Part shown: positions 1-5,798 of the stretch, in pieces
How positions within the stretch are numbered: position 1 is the first letter of the stretch
How the letters are laid out: the number at the start of each line of letters is the position of its first letter
NCBI GenBank assembly: GCA_040223615.1
Contig: JAVKFY010000022.1
Coordinates: forward strand, 1 to 64,000
Length of the DNA: 64,000 bases
Source of the DNA: JAVKFY01 sp040223615
GTDB lineage: Bacteria; Pseudomonadota; Alphaproteobacteria; GCA-2731375
Direction of reading: 5' to 3'
The notes under the pieces: generated by a model
Seen by the model: only the letters and a program-made list of their open reading frames with translations
Databases searched by the model: none
What the model was told of the DNA's origin: nothing
Position numbers and translations under genes: made by a program

Positions 1-79
1 CCTCGACCGTGGCCGCACCAGCCTCCTGCTCGCGCAGCACGCCAACGATCTGCTCCTCCGTGAACCTGCTCTTCTTCAT
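1..79 (-). CDS. IS3-family transposase OrfA, N-terminal fragment cut by the window edge
   Basis: Only the first 26 residues are visible, beginning MKKSRFTEEQIVGVLREQE. This is the characteristic start of OrfA proteins of the IS407 subgroup of the IS3 family, the helix-turn-helix component of the OrfAB transposase. The ATG at 79 follows an AGACGG-type leader typical of these elements. The gene runs off the left edge, so whether the element is intact cannot be judged. Confidence 0.8.
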   Translation of the reverse strand, partial: MKKSRFTEEQIVGVLREQEAGAATVE

Positions 80-111
80 CGTCCGTCTCCAGATGACGGA
101 CTCTCATATCA
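1..111 (-). mobile_element. IS3-family insertion sequence, one end only
   Basis: The window opens inside an insertion sequence. The visible part is its orfA-proximal end: a short leader and the first codons of an IS3-type OrfA on the minus strand. IS3 elements end in 5'-TG...CA-3', and a TG-starting end (TGATATGAGAG on the minus strand) puts the boundary near position 111. That boundary is inferred, because the other end and the target duplication lie outside the window. To its right an open frame resumes that looks like the 3' part of an interrupted gene. Confidence 0.7.
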
Positions 112-225
112 ACCGAGGGAGCCGCAGGGGAGCAGGTCACCTGTGTCTACAAGCTGGTGCAGAAGGGCCTAGTCCGCGAAGTCGAGGCGGCTGGCGAGTA
201 CAAGCGGTGGAGACTGGCGGGCTGA
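112..225 (+). pseudogene. 3' remnant of a gene interrupted by the IS3 element (winged-helix-like C terminus)
   Basis: Directly right of the inferred IS end, one frame stays open to a TGA at 223-225 and reads TEGAAGEQVTCVYKLVQKGL, then REVEAAGEYKRWRLAG. The form is a helix, a KLVQKGLV turn, and a basic-aromatic strand pair. It looks like the recognition helix and wing at the end of a small winged-helix DNA-binding protein. No start codon remains; the 5' part would lie beyond the IS. It resembles in style, but is not obviously homologous to, the end of the passenger protein at 51440-51877. The regulator interpretation is inference. Confidence 0.5.
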
Positions 226-227
226 GA

Positions 228-872
228 TTACGCCTTGCCGTCAATGGGCAGAGCGCCATCGCCGGGGCCCGAAGGTGCGGCCGGGTGGCCGCCAGAATGC
301 TCGTCAAGCTGTACTGCGTCGTCACTCCACCGTGCGGCAAGCCTTTGATAATACTCATAGAGCGAAGTGTGGTACACCCAGCCACCTTGGCCATCGTCGC
401 GCCACCGTTCCCGCTGAATGAAGCTACCCGCCGCATTCCAGTCACGAACCAAACCAGAGCGTATCCAGTTCTTGTAGAACGCCTCGTCTAGAATCTCTTT
501 CTCAATGCCGATAGCAATCAATTCATAATGGTTGAGGTAGGCATGAACTCTTTGCCGGTGTGTTTTATCCGTATCGGTCTCAGGGGCATGAAGCCTGCCG
601 AACGATCCCGCCAATCTGTGTTCAACGAATATCTTGTGGTTTTCGCGATACTCAGGTGTGGATTCGGACTTCTCAATCAGATCAAGAGTGGCTCGCATCC
701 TTGCGCTTGCGGCTGAACTACGAATGCTCCGCCACGCGAGAAAGACAGATACCGCGATAACTAGCGGCGTGATCAGAGTGGCCGGCTCAAAAGAAGAGGC
801 GACGCAGACAATGATGCCTTGCGCCGCCTCCGCTGGTTGATTGGCAAGTTGGGTTAGTTCTGAGCAGTCCAT
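228..872 (-). CDS. DUF4760-like membrane-anchored protein
   Basis: This 214-residue protein has one clear transmembrane segment near residues 31-49 (ATLITPLVIAVSVFLAWRS). A cytoplasmic-looking charged domain follows, rich in helices, with the ATLDLIEKSE...EYRENHKIF pattern and the later AYLNHYELIAIGI motif seen in DUF4760 proteins. The function of that family is unknown; members are common in mobile DNA. The gene lies tail to tail with the wHTH remnant (2-bp gap) and upstream of an IS1595 fossil. It could be phage cargo or a former IS passenger; the sequence does not decide. The C terminus (about residues 190-214) is low-complexity and may be poorly conserved. Confidence 0.7.
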   Translation of the reverse strand: MDCSELTQLANQPAEAAQGIIVCVASSFEPATLITPLVIAVSVFLAWRSIRSSAASARMRATLDLIEKSESTPEYRENHKIFVEHRLAGSFGRLHAPETDTDKTHRQRVHAYLNHYELIAIGIEKEILDEAFYKNWIRSGLVRDWNAAGSFIQRERWRDDGQGGWVYHTSLYEYYQRLAARWSDDAVQLDEHSGGHPAAPSGPGDGALPIDGKA

Positions 873-1112
873 ACGGACAGCCTAATCCCGACATGCCTCC
901 TTAGCAATATAAGACATCAGCACACTCCTCTGGCTGCGCCCGCTCAGGCGGCGGGCCACCATCGAGTGCCGCAACGGTGAGTTGAGGCACCCAAATCTGT
1001 CAAGCAACTTCCGTTCCGTCCTCGAATGGCACACAGAAGCCTTAAGCGAATCATATAGTGCGCCGCGAACGGTTTCTAGTGTGCTAACGGTTACATCGCA
1101 GCAATGTTCCCG

Positions 1113-1275
1113 CTACCGTCCCCGCTGCCAGTACCCCTTCCACTGCCGGCTGACCGGGTGCGCGGCGGCAGCCTTTGCCACCAACTGGAACAGCACCCCG
1201 TTCGGCTCGCGCCGCGTATCCTCGCGCCATGCCATCTCACGGGCGTAACAGTCGAGAGGCCGGCCGGGGATGCCG
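1113..1275 (-). pseudogene. IS1595-family transposase, degenerate C-terminal remnant
   Basis: On the minus strand the frame ending with TAG at 1113-1115 reads GIPGRPLDCYAREMAWREDT and ends HPVSRQWKGYWQRGR. The end of the complete transposase at 52324-53292 reads ISGRYLDCYAREMAWREDN and SRDWSGYWQRDR. The match is clear over about 53 codons. Upstream of about 1275 only short matches in shifted frames remain, and the catalytic domain is gone. This is a fossil of an element related to, but different from, the complete one. Terminal repeats of this copy were not recognised. Confidence 0.8.
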
Positions 1276-1322
1276 CTTGCTCGCCGCCGTCACCGAAACC
1301 GTGGTTCTGCTGGGCCAGGCAT

Positions 1323-1514
1323 TTACCCCGCCGTCGGCCGGGCGTCGCCGGCCTCAATCCTCGCTACTTCGGCACGACTAATGCGTATCAAGCGTCCGAT
1401 GCGGAACGCCTGAACACTGCCGGACCTCACCAGGTCTCGGATGTGCTGATCCGAGCACTGCCAGCGGTCGGCAAGCGTCTGTGTGGTGAAGGGGCGCGCA
1501 GGCTCAGCCATCAT
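1323..1514 (-). CDS. Small helix-turn-helix protein, excisionase (HTH_17/Xis) type
   Basis: The 63-residue product is almost entirely one MerR-like winged helix: TTQTLADRWQCSDQHIRDLV, then RSGSVQAFRIGRLIRISRAE. This is the standard layout of the excisionase/HTH_17 family, in which a helix-turn-helix is followed by a wing carrying the RIGR-RI motif. Such proteins act as recombination directionality factors or small transcriptional regulators. Two ATG codons open the frame and either could be used. A serine recombinase lies at 9699-10385, but no tyrosine integrase is visible, so its partner is unknown; a role in prophage excision is inference. Confidence 0.75.
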   Translation of the reverse strand: MMAEPARPFTTQTLADRWQCSDQHIRDLVRSGSVQAFRIGRLIRISRAEVARIEAGDARPTAG

Positions 1515-1556
1515 GGCTTGAGTGTACGGCCAGAACGGGGGTGATGCGCTGGATGT

Positions 1557-2018
1557 TCAACTGCCCGCGAGGATGAAGCGGGCGGCGCGGCCGAGCAGGT
1601 ATACAACCAACGTCGGAGCAAGCAGTAACCCAAAGAGGAGGGCAAGTTGCTTCTTTCCCTCCTCTTTGTAACTGGAAATGCGGGCTGAATTGATCTCGTC
1701 GGCCATCCCATCGGCAATCTGACGGAACTTGTCGGCGAACTCTGCATTCCCGGCTGCCTGTGCACGATCATACGCTGCAACAACCGCCGGAAAACGCTCA
1801 GCGTGCGGCTCCCAAGGGGCGACCTCCACCGGCCACGACGACAGCATCCAGGCTGGCTCTGGCTCCCATGGCCAGATTACCCCCTTCTGCCCAGGCATCA
1901 TGAGCGACGCCCCGACGATTACGCCGCCCAGCCACAATGCCGCCAGGCCGCAGAACGCCCAATAGAGCACTAGCCCGAGACGCCCGACGACGCTCTCTCG
2001 TGGTTCCGCCCTAGTCAT
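1557..2018 (-). CDS. Two-TM phage membrane protein, intact paralogue of the broken gene at 10636-10995
   Basis: This 153-residue protein has transmembrane helices near residues 13-38 (GLVLYWAFCGLAALWLGGVI) and 125-150. A Trp/Pro-rich loop and a helical AAYDRAQAAGNAEFADKFRQ stretch lie between them. The C terminus LLGRAARFILAGS is nearly the same as YLTGRAARFILVGR at the end of the interrupted gene near 10640, and both start with a GRL.IVL-type first helix, so the two are divergent paralogues within one prophage. No function is recognised. Sitting beside a repressor, it might be a superinfection-exclusion or lysogeny protein, but nothing in the sequence proves that. Confidence 0.7.
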   Translation of the reverse strand: MTRAEPRESVVGRLGLVLYWAFCGLAALWLGGVIVGASLMMPGQKGVIWPWEPEPAWMLSSWPVEVAPWEPHAERFPAVVAAYDRAQAAGNAEFADKFRQIADGMADEINSARISSYKEEGKKQLALLFGLLLAPTLVVYLLGRAARFILAGS

Positions 2019-2036
2019 CTCGCTCTTCGTTGCCCA

Positions 2037-2285
2037 TTACGCCGCGTCACCCTTCCGCAGCCTCACCCCAGGCCCGCCGCCGTTCTCCGCGATGAACTCC
2101 ACGCCGGCGTCCTGAAGGGCGCGCTCCAGGCCCTGCATGGTCGATACATTGCCGGATAGCGGACCGGACATCAGTTCAAGCCGCTTGACCGTTTCCAGTG
2201 AGATACCCGCAGCCTCGGCGAGATCGCGTTGAGTCCAACGGATCATCGCCCGTCCGCCCCGTAGTTGCTCAGCCGTGAGGGCCAA
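2037..2285 (-). CDS. XRE-family phage repressor-like regulator
   Basis: The core ALTAEQLRGGRAMIRWTQRD, followed by LAEAAGISLETVKRLE, is a classic XRE helix-turn-helix, and a short C-terminal tail ends AENGGGPGVRLRKGDAA. Family members usually start right before LTAEQLR. A TTG codon at 2285 preceded by AGGAG at good spacing gives an 82-residue protein. The frame stays open upstream to an ATG at 2387, but that would translate the operator region, so the TTG start is preferred. Small proteins of this form are common in alphaproteobacterial prophages and plasmids. Divergent orientation to the gene at 2387 suggests that it controls that promoter and its own. Confidence 0.75.
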   Translation of the reverse strand: MALTAEQLRGGRAMIRWTQRDLAEAAGISLETVKRLELMSGPLSGNVSTMQGLERALQDAGVEFIAENGGGPGVRLRKGDAA

Positions 2286-2386
2286 TATTGCACTCCTAGT
2301 GTATTTATTTGCGCTAGAGGTGTTGACACCAGGGGCGGCGACAATTACCTCTCTAGTGTAAATAAACACACCGGGAGAGGAAATCA
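2286..2386. promoter_or_regulatory. Divergent promoter/operator region between the XRE regulator and the phage gene at 2387
   Basis: The spacer is markedly more AT-rich than its surroundings. CTAGTGTA occurs twice in direct orientation (2296-2303 and 2353-2360), each followed by an A/T run. Between them lies the palindrome GGTGTTGACACC (2319-2330). A CTAGAGGT / ACCTCTCTAG pair forms a larger imperfect inverted repeat. A TTGACA hexamer at 2323-2328 overlaps the central palindrome and could be the -35 of the rightward gene, though the matching -10 is poor. These repeats are the natural candidates for XRE binding. Confidence 0.5.
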
Positions 2387-2734
2387 ATGACCGTTCACAC
2401 CACCCCCGAGCCCCAGACCGACAACCCGCAGCCCAAGCACCTGCACGTCATCGGCTACGCCGCCGGCTTTACGCAATGGCACGCCTTCACGGCGGACAGC
2501 ATGGCCGTGGTCCGTGCCGAGGGCTACTTCGACGGCTTCGGCGACATGCTCCGGCCCGGTGACCGGCTCATGGTCACTCAGGTTGCCGGCAAAAACGCGA
2601 CCCGTCGCGCTTCTCCGGGCTTCCTCGCAGCGCAGGACTTCGTGGTGCTAACCGGCGGTCGGGGCCAGCCGGTCGAGATCGCGCCGATGACGCATGAGAT
2701 CGTCATGCCAGTACAAACCAGCGCGGCGGCCTGA
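2387..2734 (+). CDS. Conserved phage hypothetical protein
   Basis: This 115-residue protein centres on HLHVIGYAAGFTQWHAFTAD and GYFDGFGDMLRPGDRLMVTQ. That combination recurs as a small beta-rich protein in alphaproteobacterial phages and prophages, often annotated only as hypothetical. In structural-gene operons such proteins can be minor virion components, but here it is the first gene rightward of the repressor. The ATG follows a strong GGAGAGG site (2373-2379). No signal peptide or transmembrane segment is seen. Confidence 0.7.
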   Translation: MTVHTTPEPQTDNPQPKHLHVIGYAAGFTQWHAFTADSMAVVRAEGYFDGFGDMLRPGDRLMVTQVAGKNATRRASPGFLAAQDFVVLTGGRGQPVEIAPMTHEIVMPVQTSAAA

Positions 2735-2808
2735 ACGCAGCGGGGCCGGTCGCGTCTGGAACACGCGCCGGCCCCCACCACCAACCGATAGCCCTTGGAA
2801 GGATCACG

Positions 2809-3438
2809 ATGATGGCAAACGCCAATCTAGCCACCGAGACTGCTAGCCGCCAGCGGCCCATGGCCGAGTTCGCCGAGGAACTCCGCGCGTGGGGCGTCAA
2901 AGCCAATGTCGCTGACGAGGCCGCCGTCCGCTGCGGAAGCGACAGTCCGGAATACAAGCGCCATGAAACCGCCCTAGCCAACGCTGAGTGGGCGATACAC
3001 GATTGTATTGCCGCGTTGGCCTTCGATGGCGAAATCGAGACCGTCGCTGACATCATTGCCATGCTGAGCCTCGCCAGGTCGGCGGCAGAGTGCTACCTGC
3101 CTTCCGAACACCCGGCGACGACCGTGTTCGATGCCCTCACCACTCGCGCCCTGATCTGGCTGGAACAGCGCAGCGGCGTTGAACATGTGGCCGTCGTAGG
3201 CAAGCGCTTTGGCGACAGTGATCTCGTTGCCGCCCATGCGGCTTACCGGCCTGACTGGTACATATCTGGCCGGTCCTACAACGCGGCACTTGGCGAGGCC
3301 GAGACCCGACAACACGAAGAATTCTTGCGCCTCGCATACCTGGAACTGAGCGACCCGGCGACGTTGCATCGCGCCGCCGTGATCCAGGAACGGACCTGTC
3401 GCGAGTACGCGGCCCTCGTAGGTGGGGGCGCGCCATGA
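2809..3438 (+). CDS. Hypothetical phage protein, helical, about 209 residues
   Basis: This is an all-helical acidic protein without signal peptide or membrane segment. Motifs such as ALANAEWAIHDCIAALAFDG and IIAMLSLARSAAECYL suggest a bundle of amphipathic helices. The end of the gene overlaps the start of the next by four bases (ATGA), so the two are translationally coupled. ATG ATG at the start follows an AAGGATCACG leader. I do not recognise a family; it belongs to the rightward early block of the prophage. Confidence 0.65.
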   Translation: MMANANLATETASRQRPMAEFAEELRAWGVKANVADEAAVRCGSDSPEYKRHETALANAEWAIHDCIAALAFDGEIETVADIIAMLSLARSAAECYLPSEHPATTVFDALTTRALIWLEQRSGVEHVAVVGKRFGDSDLVAAHAAYRPDWYISGRSYNAALGEAETRQHEEFLRLAYLELSDPATLHRAAVIQERTCREYAALVGGGAP

Positions 3439-3803
3439 GCGAGATCACTCGACGGACTGTTCTTGCCGCTACAGCCGCTCTGCCTGCTACGGCTACCCTT
3501 CCTGTGACCGCCGGAGGGGCTGGTGCGGCTGACACCGTTGTAGCTCTCTGGCAGCGCTACGAAGCCACCATGGCGCAGTGGCATAGGATTGGGGCGCACA
3601 AGATCGTAGCCAGTCCACGGCAGGGGGAAGCCGATGCAGTGATGGCCCGCGCGAATGAGATCGCCGACGAGATCGAACGCACCTCGGCGGCGACGATAGA
3701 AGGGATCATTGCCAAGGCGCGACTGGCGAAGGAGTTCTACGGCGGCGACAACTCCCTCGCCGATACTCTCCTGGATGATCTGCTACGGCTGCGGCTGACG
3801 TAG
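3435..3803 (+). CDS. Small exported protein with Tat-like signal
   Basis: The first 32 residues contain a twin-arginine element (TRRTVLAATAALPATATLPV) followed by GGAGAADT, a plausible signal peptide with cleavage near AGAADT. The mature part, about 90 residues, is helical: VVALWQRYEATMAQWHRIGA, then DAVMARANEIADEIERTSAA. This pattern recurs in short prophage-borne hypothetical proteins of alphaproteobacteria. It overlaps the preceding gene by ATGA. The Tat assignment is tentative because the n-region is short. No function is known to me. Confidence 0.65.
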   Translation: MSEITRRTVLAATAALPATATLPVTAGGAGAADTVVALWQRYEATMAQWHRIGAHKIVASPRQGEADAVMARANEIADEIERTSAATIEGIIAKARLAKEFYGGDNSLADTLLDDLLRLRLT

Positions 3804-3830
3804 CAGCGGCCATCACCTGCATTACCAATG

Positions 3831-3857
3831 AAGGGCCGGGCCGTGTGTCTGGCCCTT
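3831..3857. terminator. Hairpin after the early block
   Basis: AAGGGCC (3831-3837) and GGCCCTT (3851-3857) are perfect inverted arms around a 13-base loop, 27 bases after the stop of the Tat-signal gene. No long T run follows, so efficiency as an intrinsic terminator is doubtful. Its position argues against the far-upstream start (3828) for the next gene. Confidence 0.4.
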
Positions 3858-3902
3858 CAGTTTCCAACGTCCAGCCTGCGAATCGAAGATAATCGTATCG
3901 GG

Positions 3903-4634
3903 ATGAATGGTGGTGATATGGCACAGGACCTCAAGCAAGAGAAGAAATCCAAATTCGTACGCATACATCGTGGACCGACGTTGTTGGCGTGGTTTCTGGC
4001 CGGCAAACACCTCTGGTGGTGGATTGGCATTGCCTTCGTCGTTGCAGCCGGCGCTTATTTTGCGCCGGTGTCCAAGTTCGGGGTCGAAGTTGACTTAGCC
4101 GACCGAGTTCGTTGGGTAGGCCTCGCCTATCAGCTCTTGGGGCTCGGCGCTGTGGTATTCGGCCTCAATCAGTGCAGGAAACATTTCAAGAGGCCGGCGT
4201 TGCTGATATCGGCCGGATATTGGTTCTTGGAGCTTGTCTTCGGGATCGTCGGCCGTCGGTTGCGCCAGGATGTGGTGATCCATGTCGGCACCGGGCGGAT
4301 GCAAATGACTGGTCATGCCGTAAGGGTGCTCCAGCATGGCGGCACACTTGAAGATCGGATCGTCCGGTTGGAGTTAGAAACCCGTGAATTGCAGGAAGTG
4401 TCAGCTGAGAATCAACGCGAAATCGAACGAACCAATCGGCGCATTGGGCATCAGATCGAGGAGGAACAAAGACTGCGAGAGGCCGCAGACAAGGAAGTTC
4501 GAGGCCTCCTCGAAACTGCGACCATAGGTGGCATCCGCTTAGAATTGTGGGGACTAGCGTTCCTTTACTTTGGGATCACTCTCACGTCGATCCCTGCCGA
4601 AGTGGGAGCATTTGGCGATTGGCTGGGCCTTTGA
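3903..4634 (+). CDS. Membrane protein with central coiled coil
   Basis: Translated from ATG 3903 (an alternative ATG lies at 3918, MAQDLKQEKKS), this protein of about 243 residues has two N-terminal transmembrane segments (WWWIGIAFVVAAGAYFA and LAYQLLGLGAVVFGL). A long charged coiled coil follows (LEDRIVRLELETRELQEVSA, then REIERTNRRIGHQIEEEQRL), and a C-terminal hydrophobic segment (LWGLAFLYFGITLTSIP). The layout places the coiled coil in one compartment with both ends in the membrane. I do not recognise a family. Such proteins occur as prophage cargo; a defence or exclusion role is possible but unsupported. Confidence 0.65.
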   Translation: MNGGDMAQDLKQEKKSKFVRIHRGPTLLAWFLAGKHLWWWIGIAFVVAAGAYFAPVSKFGVEVDLADRVRWVGLAYQLLGLGAVVFGLNQCRKHFKRPALLISAGYWFLELVFGIVGRRLRQDVVIHVGTGRMQMTGHAVRVLQHGGTLEDRIVRLELETRELQEVSAENQREIERTNRRIGHQIEEEQRLREAADKEVRGLLETATIGGIRLELWGLAFLYFGITLTSIPAEVGAFGDWLGL

Positions 4635-4645
4635 AAGGGTAGCAC

Positions 4646-5022
4646 ATGAAACGCGACATGGACCTCGTTCGCTCCATCCTGCTCACGATGGAGGCGGCAG
4701 CGACAAAGAGATGGCGGAAAACTTCGCCATCCCCGATCAGGATGACGCCGTTGTCATGTATCACCTCGAAATCATGGTCGAGGGCGGTCTGGTCAGCGCA
4801 ATCGACGGCACCACCATGCAGGCAAGGGCATTCATGCCGCTCCGCCTCACCTGGGCTGGCCATGAAGTCCTCGATGTAATTCGCGACCCCGGCATTTGGG
4901 AGCAGACCAAGGCCGGCGGGGTGAAGGTGGGCGGGTTCGGGCTGGACCTGCTCAAGGCACTGGCGAAGGGCTATGTGAAGAAGAAAGCGATGGACCTGAC
5001 CGGAATGGAAATCGACCTCTGA
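4646..5022 (+). pseudogene. DUF2513 protein, broken by a one-base frameshift
   Basis: The start MKRDMDLVRSILLTME in the frame of 4646 is the hallmark of DUF2513 proteins. After codon 16 that frame degenerates. The frame one base earlier instead continues the family with AIPDQDDAVVMYHLEIMVEG, GLVSAI, a PLRLTWAGHEVLDVIRD stretch and a C-terminal GGFGLDLLKALAKGYVKKK. Joining the two halves near 4691-4694 restores a normal-length protein, so a single base has been lost there. No slippery heptamer or pseudoknot is evident, which favours mutation over programmed frameshifting. DUF2513 proteins are small, phage-associated and of unknown function. Confidence 0.75.
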
Positions 5023-5030
5023 CTGGCGCT

Positions 5031-5258
5031 TTGACCATCGCCGATCTGACTGGCCGGCTCGACACGCTGGAGGCCCGCTGCATCCGGTGTGGCAAGGCGA
5101 AGTCGCTGGCTGTGGCGCGGCTACGCCAGCTCTATCCGCCGGGCCTCGGCCTACCCGATTTGCGCCGGATCATGACGCGCCGATGCGAGCGTGCTGAGCT
5201 TCGTGACCAAGATCGGTGCGACGTGGTGTTCGGGCAATTGGGCGCGATGCAGCGATAG
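5031..5258 (+). CDS. Small zinc-ribbon-like hypothetical protein
   Basis: From a TTG at 5031 the frame reads LTIADLTGRLDTLEARCIRC, then GKAKSLAVARLRQLYPPGLG. One CxxC pair (CIRCGK) lies at about residues 16-19, and a later Cys follows the RRIMTRRCERAE stretch. This is the style of short phage and plasmid proteins that begin 'TIADL...' and carry an incomplete zinc ribbon. The start is uncertain: there is no ATG, and no good ribosome site precedes the TTG, which lies only 8 bases after the DUF2513 stop. Possibly it is translated by coupling, or it is also decaying. Confidence 0.45.
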   Translation: MTIADLTGRLDTLEARCIRCGKAKSLAVARLRQLYPPGLGLPDLRRIMTRRCERAELRDQDRCDVVFGQLGAMQR

Positions 5259-5342
5259 CTGATCAAATCAAACGAAATTCTTGTGTAGCGCTTCCCAATT
5301 CAAGCGTGGCAGAATTATGTCATTAATGGGGAGGGGAAGCCT

Positions 5343-5738
5343 ATGTTGGGCAATCTTGGAAGAACTGTGGGCACCGTAGTCGTGCTACTGCTGCTGGGGG
5401 CCTGCGCGTCGCAGCCAAACGAAATCGCGACCGCTTCGGTGTCAACTATCCAGTACGAGGGGTACACCTGCGAACAGATTGCACTGGACGTTTCTCGCGT
5501 TCAGCGCCGCGCAGATGAGCTGCACGCTTCGCTCAAGAAGAAGGCTGACAACGATGGTGCGCAGATGGCGGTCGGCCTGATCCTGTTCTGGCCCGCACTA
5601 TTGTTCCTTGAGGGTGGTGACGGCCCGGAAGCTCAGGAATATGCCCGGTTGAAGGGCGAGGCGTACGCGCTGGAGACGGTTTCTATCCAGAAGGCATGCC
5701 ACACTAAGCCGGCAGTGCTGAAGGCGCCTAAGACTTAG
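5343..5738 (+). CDS. Lipoprotein, prophage-borne
   Basis: The N terminus (MLGNLGRTVGTVVVLLLLGA, then CAS) is a lipoprotein signal with the lipobox LLGAC, so Cys 21 would be lipidated. The mature domain carries EGYTCEQIALDVSRVQRRAD and an internal hydrophobic stretch VGLILFWPALLFL. That Cys-Glu-Gln...helix-plus-hydrophobic-segment form recurs in small alphaproteobacterial lipoproteins, some sitting on prophages. A strong GGGGAGGGG ribosome site ends six bases before the ATG. It is the last gene of the rightward block. Its role may be envelope modification by the lysogen; that is inference. Confidence 0.75.
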   Translation: MLGNLGRTVGTVVVLLLLGACASQPNEIATASVSTIQYEGYTCEQIALDVSRVQRRADELHASLKKKADNDGAQMAVGLILFWPALLFLEGGDGPEAQEYARLKGEAYALETVSIQKACHTKPAVLKAPKT

Positions 5739-5798
5739 GTGCCGCACCGGGCTTCCCCGGCGCTACCAATTTGCCAGGCCAACTGGATTCCTTGTCGC

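Noticed and set aside
4688..4700. Programmed ribosomal frameshift in the DUF2513 gene
   Set aside because: No X XXY YYZ heptamer, no nearby stem-loop, and DUF2513 proteins are normally made from one frame.
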